From Gammaproteobacteria bacterium (GTDB taxonomy: Bacteria; Pseudomonadota; Gammaproteobacteria; Xanthomonadales; Wenzhouxiangellaceae): 64,000 nucleotides of DNA. Below are positions 27,965 to 36,870 of the stretch, piece by piece (position 1 is the first letter of the stretch; each line of letters starts with the position of its first letter). Made by a program: the position numbers and the translations under genes. The DNA is taken from the NCBI GenBank assembly GCA_021772985.1, contig JAJFKX010000020.1, forward strand, positions 372,001 to 436,000, in the 5' to 3' direction. Under the pieces are notes generated by a model. That model saw nothing but the letters and a program-made list of their open reading frames with translations, made no database searches and had not been told where the DNA came from.

Positions 27965-30900
27965 AACGGTTTATTGTTTTCAACACCCTGTTGACCATGT
28001 GTTGTATCGGGCAGCTGCAGGCCGAACTGGTGAGCGTCGATGAAGATTTCATCAATGTTGGTAATTACAACTCTAACGTCACTGAATTCAACTTTAGCAT
28101 CGACAGCAATGCAGCGACGGGCAATATTGTCACCTGTATAGGTACCGAGGTCAGCAATGTTGCTGAAGGCACCCGGTATAACATCGAATGCTTTGTGCAC
28201 GATTCGGATGGCAATGAGATTTCCAATATTTTTCTGTCATCCTTGTCCAGCTTGTCGACCACCGGTGACAGTTATTCCATTGATCTGGGGGATCTGGATG
28301 TCGGGGTCACCGATGACAACGACTTGTACGTGTTGTGGACCGGCAGTGATATCGCCTTTGTGCAAGCTTTTGATATTGATGGCAATGCCCTGTTTGATCC
28401 GGTAGAACTAATCACTGACGCCGGTTTCTGGTGGAACGTCAACCTTGCTGTCACTGAAAGCTCATTCTGGGTGGTTGGCACTTCTGAGACGGATGTTGGT
28501 ACATTCAGTTTATTCGATATTGAAGTTTTCTACTATGACAGTCTGGGTAATTTGCAAGGCGAAATTCTGCAATTCGAATCAACTCTCGATTCTTTCCTCA
28601 CAGAAGACTGTACATCGTCTGACGTGGCCAGCAGTGCATCCGGAGACCTGATTGTTACCTGGGTAGAGCCGGTCGATCGGGATGATGACAGTTGTGCCGG
28701 CAGCGTCTACGCTCAAACCTACCGTGAATCGGGTACTGTCATCAGTGATGCCACACAGCTCAGCGACGACGTGGAAGATGATGATGGCGACGATGTTTCC
28801 AACTTTTATTCACCTGTAGCCACTGCCTATGAAAACGGTGAATACGTGGTCGCCTGGACTGATGGAAGTACAGTGTATTCGGCCAACTTGCTGTTGGACG
28901 GTGATCTTGCTGATTCACAGGAAGAACTAATCTCGGGTGATAGCCCTAATATCGGTGGTAATTCTGCTACTCAAGATTATCTGGTGACTTCCGAGCTGAC
29001 GTCTGGAAGCGATTGTGTAATAGAAGCGCAGCTGGCATTCGATGCTGATACAGATCCTGAAGTGGTTTTTTCTCCTGGTGATTGCAACGAAGGCCATGAC
29101 ATTACCTTTGCCCAGGATGGTAGCATGCTGCTGGTGCAGGCCACTGGATTGACCAATAATTTCGGTTTTTTCTATGTCAGCCGCATCTCACTTCCGGCAG
29201 AAATAGAAGTCAGTGCAGTGTCAGTTCAGGAAGGTGATCCGGTGCGTGGCATTCAGAATGTGGCGGTGATTGATGTGTCACTGACTCGTGCGCAACCAGC
29301 CGGAGATGATATCGAAGTGTCGTATTTTACCCGCGATGACACCGCATTGGTGGGTATCGACTACGAACTTGCCGATGGCACCCTGACCTTCCCTGCTGAC
29401 AGCACCTCACTGACTCAGTCCATTCAGGTGCCGATTGTGCCGGACACAGACTACGAGGATGATGAAATTTTCACCATCAACTTGGAGAACGCAATCAATG
29501 CGGTATTGAAGAATGACGGGGATGAGGCTGACATCACCATTAACAATGATGACTCGACACCCGACATCACTGCCGATTGCGACAATGACGATGCGTCAGA
29601 CTGTAAAACGGTTGATGAACCAGGTATCACCGGCACCAGTACCGAGTTGATTATCACGCTGACCATGGCCGAGTCCGTTGACAGTGACATCACGGTAGAT
29701 TTTGAAACGGTGGATGGCACCGCTACAGCCGGCTCGGATTACCTGGCCAATTCCGGGACACTGCAATATCTGGCTGGCAGCACCCAGGCTCAGATCGCTG
29801 TCATTATTCTGGGTGATGATGTATCCGAGGACACTGAAACTTTTGATATCAGCCTGTCAGGCGCCAGCACCGTCAGTCTGCCCGATGCCACCCTGACCAT
29901 CAGTATCATTAACGAAACGCTATGCGACCTGGACTTGGACCCAGATCCAAACGATGTGGTGGTGACATCGGCCGGTGGAGATGAATCATTTACCGTTAAC
30001 AGCACTCTGAGCGATTGTGCTTGGGAAGTGGACGTTACCGACACCGATGGTGGTGACACCATCGATTGGATCACAATTACGTCGGCCACTGGTGTCGGTT
30101 CGGGCACAGTTGAGTTTTCAGTGGACCCTTTTGATCCTGATCCTGGTGAGTCGCTGGCTCGCAATGCAGACATCAATGTCACCTTAAGCGCCAGCAACGA
30201 TCCATTTGTGGATGTGACAGTGACCTTTGAAGTCGGTCAGGATGGTGATTGCAGCTTTACAGTGGACCCCAGTTCAGAGGATTTTGATGTGGATGGCGGT
30301 ACCGGTACTTTCTCGGTTACGCCCAATGATGAAAGCTGTGAATGGTCAGCCACCAGCGATGTGAGTTGGCTGAGCATCGATTCACCAACAGGTATCGCCA
30401 CCGGCAGCGGCAGCGTCGAATACACGCTTAGTGACAATGCCGGTGATGCCAATGTGGAAAACGATGCACGCAGTTACACCATCATCAGTGAGGAATTCGA
30501 TTACAGCATCACCCAAGATGGTTGCACTTACACCCTGGATGAAACCAGCATTGATGTGACTGCCGACTCCACTGATACCAGTGTGGATATATTGGCGCCG
30601 ACCTCTGCCAGTGGCTCGTGTTCCTGGACAGCGGTCAGCAACTCCAGCTGGATTCTGATCAGTGATGGTTCATCCGGCTCTGGAGGAGGTACCATCAGCA
30701 TGGCAATTCTGGACAATGCATCAGTTGAATCACGCACCGGCAGTGTGTCAATTGGCGGCCAGACCCTGGCCGTCAGTCAATCTGGCCAGGATTGCGATTA
30801 CAGTGTCGACCCGGAAAGTTTCAGCATTTGTCCAGACGGAGATACCTTTGATATTGATGTAACCGCCACCGATGGCTGCAGTTGGAGCATGGTGGCACAG

Positions 30901-31665
30901 GATAGCTGGCTGGAAGTGCTGACCAATGCCACAGGAATCGGCAGCGAAACTACCAGCGGCGTGGTGTTAAGCAATTTAAGTCAGGTTGACCGCAGCGGCA
31001 GTATCGAGCTGCAGGCGACAACACGTGGCAGTACCCAGGCAACCATTGATTTCAGCCAGGACGGCTTTCTGATCTATGAAACATTTGAAGGCGGCCTGCC
31101 CGCTGATTGGCTGTTTGATCCGGATGTGGATTGGTCAGTTAGCGGTAATGTGCTTATCGGTGATTTATTGAACCAGGGAACAGGTACTGCACTGGATATG
31201 TCCACAGCCTGCAGTGACTGCAAGGTGGAATCCACCGTGATGGTCACTACGGCCAGCAACGGTAGTATGGATGTGCTGACTCTGATTGGCTGGTACGTTG
31301 ACGAAACCAATTATGTTGGCTTGGCGATGGATGAGTTCACCAACAATTGGCGTCTACTGCAGGTATTCGACGGTGGCACGACAGCAGTTGAAACCAATAT
31401 TGGGCCAATTGTGCCCAACGTACCCTATGATGTAGGGCTGGGCTATGATGGCAGTAACTTTATTGCCGAAGTTGGTGGCGCAGATATTTTGACGCTTCCT
31501 GCACAGTTCAGTATGCCTGTGGGTTATACCGGTTTTATGCTCAATGAGAACAATGGGCAGTTTACCGAGTTGCGGGTTATCGGCAGTAGCGGCGATGTTG
31601 AAGATATGCTCAACGATTCATTTGAGGCAGTCGATGATTCATCGCTTTCAGTCTGCACGCAATAA
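27961..31665 (+). CDS. Large secreted Calx-beta/BACON-like protein C2, paralogue of C1
   Basis: A 1234-residue protein, the same length as C1 and collinear with it: signal peptide, propeller-like repeats (DLYVLWTG, DLIVTWVE, EYVVAWTD), two Calx-beta domains (RDDTALVGIDYELADGTL, VDGTATAGSDY), four BACON-like modules (CEWSATSDVSWL, CSWTAVSNSSWI), a LamG-like domain (YVDETNYVGLAMDEFTNNW) and the tail NDSFEAVD ... SVCTQ. It is richer in Asp and Thr than C1. A GGAGG site precedes the ATG, which overlaps the B2 stop. The last residues SVCTQ are identical in C1 and C2, hinting at a functional C-terminus. Confidence 0.8.
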   Translation: MKRFIVFNTLLTMCCIGQLQAELVSVDEDFINVGNYNSNVTEFNFSIDSNAATGNIVTCIGTEVSNVAEGTRYNIECFVHDSDGNEISNIFLSSLSSLSTTGDSYSIDLGDLDVGVTDDNDLYVLWTGSDIAFVQAFDIDGNALFDPVELITDAGFWWNVNLAVTESSFWVVGTSETDVGTFSLFDIEVFYYDSLGNLQGEILQFESTLDSFLTEDCTSSDVASSASGDLIVTWVEPVDRDDDSCAGSVYAQTYRESGTVISDATQLSDDVEDDDGDDVSNFYSPVATAYENGEYVVAWTDGSTVYSANLLLDGDLADSQEELISGDSPNIGGNSATQDYLVTSELTSGSDCVIEAQLAFDADTDPEVVFSPGDCNEGHDITFAQDGSMLLVQATGLTNNFGFFYVSRISLPAEIEVSAVSVQEGDPVRGIQNVAVIDVSLTRAQPAGDDIEVSYFTRDDTALVGIDYELADGTLTFPADSTSLTQSIQVPIVPDTDYEDDEIFTINLENAINAVLKNDGDEADITINNDDSTPDITADCDNDDASDCKTVDEPGITGTSTELIITLTMAESVDSDITVDFETVDGTATAGSDYLANSGTLQYLAGSTQAQIAVIILGDDVSEDTETFDISLSGASTVSLPDATLTISIINETLCDLDLDPDPNDVVVTSAGGDESFTVNSTLSDCAWEVDVTDTDGGDTIDWITITSATGVGSGTVEFSVDPFDPDPGESLARNADINVTLSASNDPFVDVTVTFEVGQDGDCSFTVDPSSEDFDVDGGTGTFSVTPNDESCEWSATSDVSWLSIDSPTGIATGSGSVEYTLSDNAGDANVENDARSYTIISEEFDYSITQDGCTYTLDETSIDVTADSTDTSVDILAPTSASGSCSWTAVSNSSWILISDGSSGSGGGTISMAILDNASVESRTGSVSIGGQTLAVSQSGQDCDYSVDPESFSICPDGDTFDIDVTATDGCSWSMVAQDSWLEVLTNATGIGSETTSGVVLSNLSQVDRSGSIELQATTRGSTQATIDFSQDGFLIYETFEGGLPADWLFDPDVDWSVSGNVLIGDLLNQGTGTALDMSTACSDCKVESTVMVTTASNGSMDVLTLIGWYVDETNYVGLAMDEFTNNWRLLQVFDGGTTAVETNIGPIVPNVPYDVGLGYDGSNFIAEVGGADILTLPAQFSMPVGYTGFMLNENNGQFTELRVIGSSGDVEDMLNDSFEAVDDSSLSVCTQ

Positions 31666-31667
31666 AC

Positions 31668-31698
31668 CGGCTTGGTTCGATATTTGGAGGCCAAGCCG
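31668..31698 (+). terminator. Hairpin after the second A-B-C operon
   Basis: CGGCTTGG (31668-31675) pairs with CCAAGCCG (31691-31698) across 15 bases, starting 3 bases after the C2 stop. The stem is perfect but no long U-run follows, so it is a probable rather than certain terminator. Confidence 0.5.
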
Positions 31699-31709
31699 TT
31701 AACAGGGTT

Positions 31710-31961
31710 GGCCAAACCAGCAATAGTCACAGACGCACCATAATTACCGGTGTAGTCGGTAACCTGATGGAATGGTACGACTTCGCCATTTGTGGTTATA
31801 TGGTGCCGATCCTCAGCGTGTTGTTTTTCCCTTCCGATGACCGGCTGACATCCATCATTGCCACCTTCAGTGCTTTTGCGGCCGGCTACTTTGCCCGACC
31901 GCTGGGTGGTTTATTTTGTTTAGTCAAATCGGGAGCCGCTATGCTCGTAAGTAAGCACTGA
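31710..31961 (+). pseudogene. 5' remnant of an MFS metabolite:H+ symporter gene
   Basis: The frame reads RRTIITGVVGNLMEWYDFAI then GYMVPILSVLFFPSDDRL and AAGYFARPLGGLF, the N-terminal signature of ProP-like MHS-family major facilitator transporters. After about residue 70 the similarity ends abruptly (LVKSGAAMLVSKH, stop), leaving only about two of twelve membrane helices. No ribosome site or clear start is present, and the frame emerges from the preceding hairpin. I read it as a truncated gene relic marking a deletion or recombination end. Confidence 0.75.
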
Positions 31962-32113
31962 CTATCAACTTGGTGGTCACCTGTTTACTCAATTCAGCGA
32001 TTGCTTGCTTCTGCTATTGTTGTGCAGATTAACCTCTTTATTCAGGCTGAGTTGGCGGTTGCATCTTTATTGGTTCTCAATTACTGCCTTTAATGCTTTA
32101 GCGATTTCCAGTT
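31962..32113. other. Spacer after the transporter remnant
   Basis: About 150 bases with no feature that I can identify; no frame here continues the transporter. Confidence 0.4.
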
Positions 32114-32617
32114 TCAAGGTTGCCGTAAATCGCGCTCCTGCACTTGCTGGTACTGCTGGTCACCAATCTCAAGTGCGCCCAGATTAAACTGCTCACCCTG
32201 CTGCGCAAAACGGTAGGATAAGTTCTGTCCGTTCAATATATTAAGTTGGGCCGGGTCATACACCCAAAAGTAAATGCCCTGCTCCCAGCCACCGTATTCA
32301 GGGATTTTTTCGCCATCCAGATACAGGTCCAATAACGGGCCCATTGCCGGTGGTTCAGAAATTTTAAGCCGTACCATATACCCCCGGGTCCAAATTTTCC
32401 CAATACCATTTACATCCGGGCGGACCAATGGTTTTTCCAGGATGATCTCAAGTACTTCAGTACCACTGAATATCAGTTGACCTTTACTCAATGACTGGCT
32501 TGCATTCGCTGTGACGTCGGTCTGTCCCAGCAGCCCCATAGATGCACAGCATAAAGTTATTGCAACAAGCACCTGCTGAACCCCGCTAGGTTGATATATT
32601 GTTTCCTTGTTTCTCAT
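32114..32617 (-). CDS. Exported protein of unknown function downstream of the lipoprotein hydrolase
   Basis: A 167-residue protein whose ATG at 32617 has AGGAG 9 bases upstream; a longer frame from 32638 overlaps the previous stop (TAATG) but has no better site. Residues about 14-32 form a hydrophobic export signal (VLVAITLCCASMGLLG). The mature part has beta-type segments such as SGTEVLEIILEKPLVRPDV and DLYLDGEKIPEYGGW and no catalytic motif that I recognise. It is translationally linked to the hydrolase gene at 32638-35448 and likely works with it or binds to the surface. Confidence 0.6.
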   Translation of the reverse strand: MRNKETIYQPSGVQQVLVAITLCCASMGLLGQTDVTANASQSLSKGQLIFSGTEVLEIILEKPLVRPDVNGIGKIWTRGYMVRLKISEPPAMGPLLDLYLDGEKIPEYGGWEQGIYFWVYDPAQLNILNGQNLSYRFAQQGEQFNLGALEIGDQQYQQVQERDLRQP

Positions 32618-32637
32618 CACTTGTATCTCCTGAGACA

Positions 32638-35448
32638 TTATTCGCTTGCCTGAATTTCGTCAATAACTATCAGACCATCAGCATGCTGGTCCAATTCAAA
32701 GCGCAGCTGCCATTCACCGGTTATTCCGCCAGTTTCTGCCGACAGCAGATGGGCCCATGGAATTCTTACCGAACTCATCACGGTCTTGGTTGCTTTGTAC
32801 CCGTATGCTGGGTGAGTGTCTGTCCAAGTTCCCACAACATCCACCGCTGGTACCAAACTGACATAATCGCTAACCCGTACCGCTGGTCCTGTTGTACCGC
32901 CGATTTGCAGGCGGATAGTGAAGTTTTTATTCGCTCCGGGCGGATTCACGGTACCACTATCATCGAATACCTGTGCGGTACGGAAAGCCAATACTGGAAA
33001 ATCATTGATCAGATTGGCGTTGCCGGGGGGTATCGTGATCTCTAATACACCATCAATGCCGCTTGCCCAACCGAGCAGTAATCCATCGGTTTGCTGCCAC
33101 AACCAATTGGGTGGCCCAGGTGCATCAAAGTTGATATCGTCGTGTGTGGAAACCGCACCGGACACGCCGTTTACCACTGCAGTTAATGAACCAGTATCGA
33201 CATTGTCATCTTCCTCATAATGATTAATGAAGTTACGTTCTGGATCCTGGTATTGCCGCACAATTGTCATTCCGGTCGGTAGTGAAGCAAACGTCACTTC
33301 CCGCTTCAAAAATGCCCGGTAAGACAACCAACCTTTCAGACTGGCAAAGGCATAGGCGGTCAGATTAAGCTTGTTCATGTTGCGCACATCATTACCCGTT
33401 GCCGTGGGCGGGTGATCGGCAGTGCCGGCATTCCATATGGTATTGAATTGTTTATGGTTGGCACCATGCACAAAACGCAATGCCTTCAGCCCGCTGGCAC
33501 TCAAATCCACTGGAAATGCGCGGTCATAGGTTCGATGGCCAGCGAAGGTGGCCACATCACCATCATGACTGCCATGGATAACGAAGTAATCTGCACTGGT
33601 CACGGTCATATTGGATAACGACAATCCTGACAATGGTGTACTGCTGTCACCGTCTATCTGGCCATCCACCGGTGCAATAGAATAGACCGAACCAATCCCG
33701 AATCCGTAATCAAAATATGCAGCTGTCGGATCATCCAGCCAGTTGTTGAACTTCTGTGCTACTACAGCTGCCTCGCCACCACGACTATGCCCGGCCAGCA
33801 TGACGCTACCATGGTCGATCTTGGTGAATAGATCATGCGACGGATCCTGATCCCAATTACGCAATTCCTGTAAATGGCGCAGCATCACGATGGCACGTGC
33901 ATCCATCTCACCAGATACCCGGCCATTCAGGAAACTCTCATCAATGGAGGCGGCGATGATGCAATGACTGGCCAAATGCTCCAGCAGGTAATCGTAGCCG
34001 TCCTCACTATTCAACAATGGGCTGGCATTGCCATGTGCGATCATAAATAACGGGAAGCGTCCGGGACCAACAGGATAAAATACCCGGCCGCGGATTGGTA
34101 CCGCGTCCATCGTCACCGTGACACTGTCAGCCGGTGAATTAAAGAAATCAGATACATTAAACGGTATGGGTGTGCTGTAACCGTAAGTCATATTTTCCAC
34201 CTGGCAACGACCTGGCACGCCAGGATCATCCAGCCCGGTGCCAACCACCACTACATAAGCATTACTGGACTGGCAATTGCCCAAACGCTGGATAATGGTT
34301 AGAGTTTCTCCAGCTACCACTGGGCGAACCAGCTGTACTGTGCTACCGCCACCATCGCCTATTTCATCACTACCTGCATATATTAGAACCCGTGCCCCTG
34401 CAACCACGTTGCTTAACTGGATTTGGGTATCACCCGGCAGAGGAGAAATAGCAACCGGTGTAGGCAGCGATGAACAGGGCTGTGCAGTCACAACTGTAGT
34501 TGGGCTGTCTACAGCGCACAGATTTTGAGTGACTTCTAATACCTGACCAGCTGTAACTGGGGTCGATGCCCGAAAACGTACCCGCCCGGCAGGTGCGCCA
34601 CCGCCGGCAACAAAATCCCCGGTGGCTTGATCATCGATCGTAACCCTTGAGCCATTAGTGAGTTTGCCAACAATGATAATACTGCCATCCTCATAAATTT
34701 CTGGCACCTCAGGCGCTGGCAATGCAGCCGGCTCAGCTTGCACAATGCGCGCAGGAATGGATGGTTGCGAATCCACTTCACAGATCGAACTTATTGCTGT
34801 TATACCGTTTCCCAGTTCAAATGCTGGACCGATACCAACTGTTTGATGCGTGCCTACCCCGTCACGGTTCCCGATGGGATCGGTCATCGCATCGCTTAGT
34901 ACCCGCACCTGACCGCCCTGTGGCAAATTATCCACGACAGTCGCAACACCGCAACGATACAGCTCAAGAGCATTCAGTTCCGGACGCGGCAGGCCTGCTG
35001 GATAATGTACGGTATGATCAATCACAGTTAATTGGTTGGATGGGTCACTTTCAGTGCCATCAATTTCCTGGGTGGCCGTAATAACCCACCCTGCTTGCAG
35101 TGGTTCGGATAATTGCACCATTTCACCAATCGGGTCAAAACCGATATGTTCACCTATAACAATACCGCCACCACGCTTGATGCGTAAGCGCGCATCCGGC
35201 GCAAAGCCACTAACCCGAAGTGCAGTCCCACAAGTTAAAGCCGGAGCATGCAAGTAGGGGGGCGATATTATTCCGGGATCGTTCTGGAAGTCCGGTGCTG
35301 GACGGGTATCACCGCCATTTTGTAGTACCGGACCATGCAAAGCACCTTCCTCCGGCTCATCGCCACAACCCGACAGCATTAATATCAGCACTATGGTTGT
35401 AACTATTATGCGTGGAATCGCATTGATAACTGCTAGTAAGCTTCCCAT
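32638..35448 (-). CDS. Large lipoprotein with a C-terminal alpha/beta-hydrolase domain
   Basis: The ATG at 35448 has GAGG 8 bases upstream; an in-frame GTG lies three codons earlier. The 936-residue protein has a lipobox LSGC, then about 400 residues of repeated beta modules (RVTIDDQATGDF, RVLIYAGSDEIGDG) resembling surface Ig-like repeats. From about residue 440 an alpha/beta-hydrolase fold follows: FMIAHGN, the nucleophile elbow GHSRGGEAA near residue 552, VDGQ and HGSHDGDV, and the presumed catalytic His in GANHKQF. It resembles PAF-acetylhydrolase or dienelactone-hydrolase-like esterases, substrate unknown. The final 200 residues are a beta-rich domain. Probably surface or periplasmic. 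Confidence 0.7.
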   Translation of the reverse strand: MGSLLAVINAIPRIIVTTIVLILMLSGCGDEPEEGALHGPVLQNGGDTRPAPDFQNDPGIISPPYLHAPALTCGTALRVSGFAPDARLRIKRGGGIVIGEHIGFDPIGEMVQLSEPLQAGWVITATQEIDGTESDPSNQLTVIDHTVHYPAGLPRPELNALELYRCGVATVVDNLPQGGQVRVLSDAMTDPIGNRDGVGTHQTVGIGPAFELGNGITAISSICEVDSQPSIPARIVQAEPAALPAPEVPEIYEDGSIIIVGKLTNGSRVTIDDQATGDFVAGGGAPAGRVRFRASTPVTAGQVLEVTQNLCAVDSPTTVVTAQPCSSLPTPVAISPLPGDTQIQLSNVVAGARVLIYAGSDEIGDGGGSTVQLVRPVVAGETLTIIQRLGNCQSSNAYVVVVGTGLDDPGVPGRCQVENMTYGYSTPIPFNVSDFFNSPADSVTVTMDAVPIRGRVFYPVGPGRFPLFMIAHGNASPLLNSEDGYDYLLEHLASHCIIAASIDESFLNGRVSGEMDARAIVMLRHLQELRNWDQDPSHDLFTKIDHGSVMLAGHSRGGEAAVVAQKFNNWLDDPTAAYFDYGFGIGSVYSIAPVDGQIDGDSSTPLSGLSLSNMTVTSADYFVIHGSHDGDVATFAGHRTYDRAFPVDLSASGLKALRFVHGANHKQFNTIWNAGTADHPPTATGNDVRNMNKLNLTAYAFASLKGWLSYRAFLKREVTFASLPTGMTIVRQYQDPERNFINHYEEDDNVDTGSLTAVVNGVSGAVSTHDDINFDAPGPPNWLWQQTDGLLLGWASGIDGVLEITIPPGNANLINDFPVLAFRTAQVFDDSGTVNPPGANKNFTIRLQIGGTTGPAVRVSDYVSLVPAVDVVGTWTDTHPAYGYKATKTVMSSVRIPWAHLLSAETGGITGEWQLRFELDQHADGLIVIDEIQASE

Positions 35449-35692
35449 CTGACCCACCTCTCTTAGTATGCAGTGACAATCGTGTCGTCTTAAGCTTAAG
35501 TCCTTTATTCACTGCCAACCCTACTTGATTGCTTGCAGCATTAATATCAGCAGTAATACTTACCTGCTGTGGAAAACCACTATATAAATCAAGCTAATGA
35601 GTAAATCTGCAAGTCATCAGAAGAATCGCTTGACATGACTACTACTTCACACTTTAGCCTGCTCTGCACAACACATGTAGAGGAGAATTGTA

Positions 35693-36196
35693 ATGCGTCA
35701 CACCGATGAATTTATTGCTGACCGAACTACCCGTCGAGGCCAAATAACCGTTAATGCCAATAAAGCGGAAGTTTTTCCACTGTTATGTCCAGTGCGCGAA
35801 GCCGAGTGGTTGGTCGATTGGAATTATCGAATGGTTTATTCAGACTGCGGCCTGGCAGAACGCGGTTGCGTGTTTTTATCAATGGCGCCTGAAGAAGCCG
35901 ATACCATCTGGTTGATTACCCAACTTGACGCTGCTGCAGGTCATATTCAATTTGCCCGGATCACACCTGAATCAAGGGTAACAATGGCTGAATTTACTGT
36001 CCAGGAAATTTCCCATGATCGTTGTATTGTCAGTGTTTGCTACACTGTCACCGGGTTAAATGAACCTGGAAATCTGCATATTAAGCAACTCACCGAATCT
36101 GCTTTTGCAGAGTCCATGCAATTCTGGGAACTGGCCATCAATCATTACATCGATACGGGTGAACGGCTCGAACCAAGCAATGAGCAAAACCATTAA
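35693..36196 (+). CDS. SRPBCC (START-like) domain protein
   Basis: A 167-residue cytoplasmic protein of the polyketide-cyclase/Bet v 1-like fold: ITVNANKAEVFPLL is the usual first strand with the VFPLL turn, and a C-terminal helix (AFAESMQFWELAINHYI) closes the ligand cavity. Such proteins bind hydrophobic ligands. GAGGAG stands 7 bases before the ATG, and TTGACA at 35630-35635 may be the promoter -35. The gene overlaps the MerR regulator that follows by 17 bases, so the pair forms one operon and the ligand of one may be the signal of the other. Confidence 0.7.
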   Translation: MRHTDEFIADRTTRRGQITVNANKAEVFPLLCPVREAEWLVDWNYRMVYSDCGLAERGCVFLSMAPEEADTIWLITQLDAAAGHIQFARITPESRVTMAEFTVQEISHDRCIVSVCYTVTGLNEPGNLHIKQLTESAFAESMQFWELAINHYIDTGERLEPSNEQNH

Positions 36197-36722
36197 CAAG
36201 CTGCTAAGCATCGGCCAACTGGGCAAACGGTTTGGCCTGAGTCGTAGTACCCTGCTGTATTACGATTCAATTGGATTACTTAAGCCGAGTGGCCGCAGTA
36301 CCAGCAATTACCGCTTGTATTCAAGCGAAGATGTTCAGCGCCTGCAGCGTATTCGAACATACCGCGAGGCTGGTTTGCCGTTGCAGGAAATTGAGCGGAT
36401 TCTACTTGCTGATGAAAGCCGGATATCTGAGGCTTTGCATCAGCGTATGAGCCAGTTGAATGCGGACATTTCCGGTTTACGCAAGCAACAGCAAATCATC
36501 ACCACGCTGCTGGGCAGCGAGCATATCGCCAGTTGTTCGCGCATTATGGACAAACAGCGCTGGACTCAATTGCTGGAAGCCAGTGGCATTGATGATGAAG
36601 GTATGCGGTGCTGGCATCAGGAGTTCGAACAAAGGGCGCCGGAAGCACACCAGGATTTTTTAGAATCATTGGGGATTGAGCCAGAAGAAATTCGCTCGAT
36701 ACGTGAACGGTTCAGCCAATAA
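36180..36722 (+). CDS. MerR-family transcriptional regulator
   Basis: A 180-residue MerR-type regulator. The start at 36180 gives MSKTINKLLSIGQLGKRFGL; the frame extends further up inside the SRPBCC gene but only this start places the winged helix correctly. The helix-turn-helix (SIGQLGKRFGLSRSTLLYYD) and wing (SNYRLYSSEDVQRL) are standard, followed by the dimerisation coiled coil (about 85-115). The C-terminal part contains CSRIMDKQRWTQLLEASG, as in effector-binding MerR proteins with a small TipAS-like end. There are no metal-binding cysteine pairs at the usual places, so a small organic ligand is more likely. Confidence 0.8.
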   Translation: MSKTINKLLSIGQLGKRFGLSRSTLLYYDSIGLLKPSGRSTSNYRLYSSEDVQRLQRIRTYREAGLPLQEIERILLADESRISEALHQRMSQLNADISGLRKQQQIITTLLGSEHIASCSRIMDKQRWTQLLEASGIDDEGMRCWHQEFEQRAPEAHQDFLESLGIEPEEIRSIRERFSQ

Positions 36723-36870
36723 GCCCGTCACAGACATACTGATATTTGCGCTATACCCCGTGTTTGAAGCTTTGTGGCGCTTTATTCACCGGTGACATGA
36801 CTTATTGCACGCTAATCAACTGCTGCACAGGGTTAGAATCACTGTACATAACTACTAACGAGACACAACC

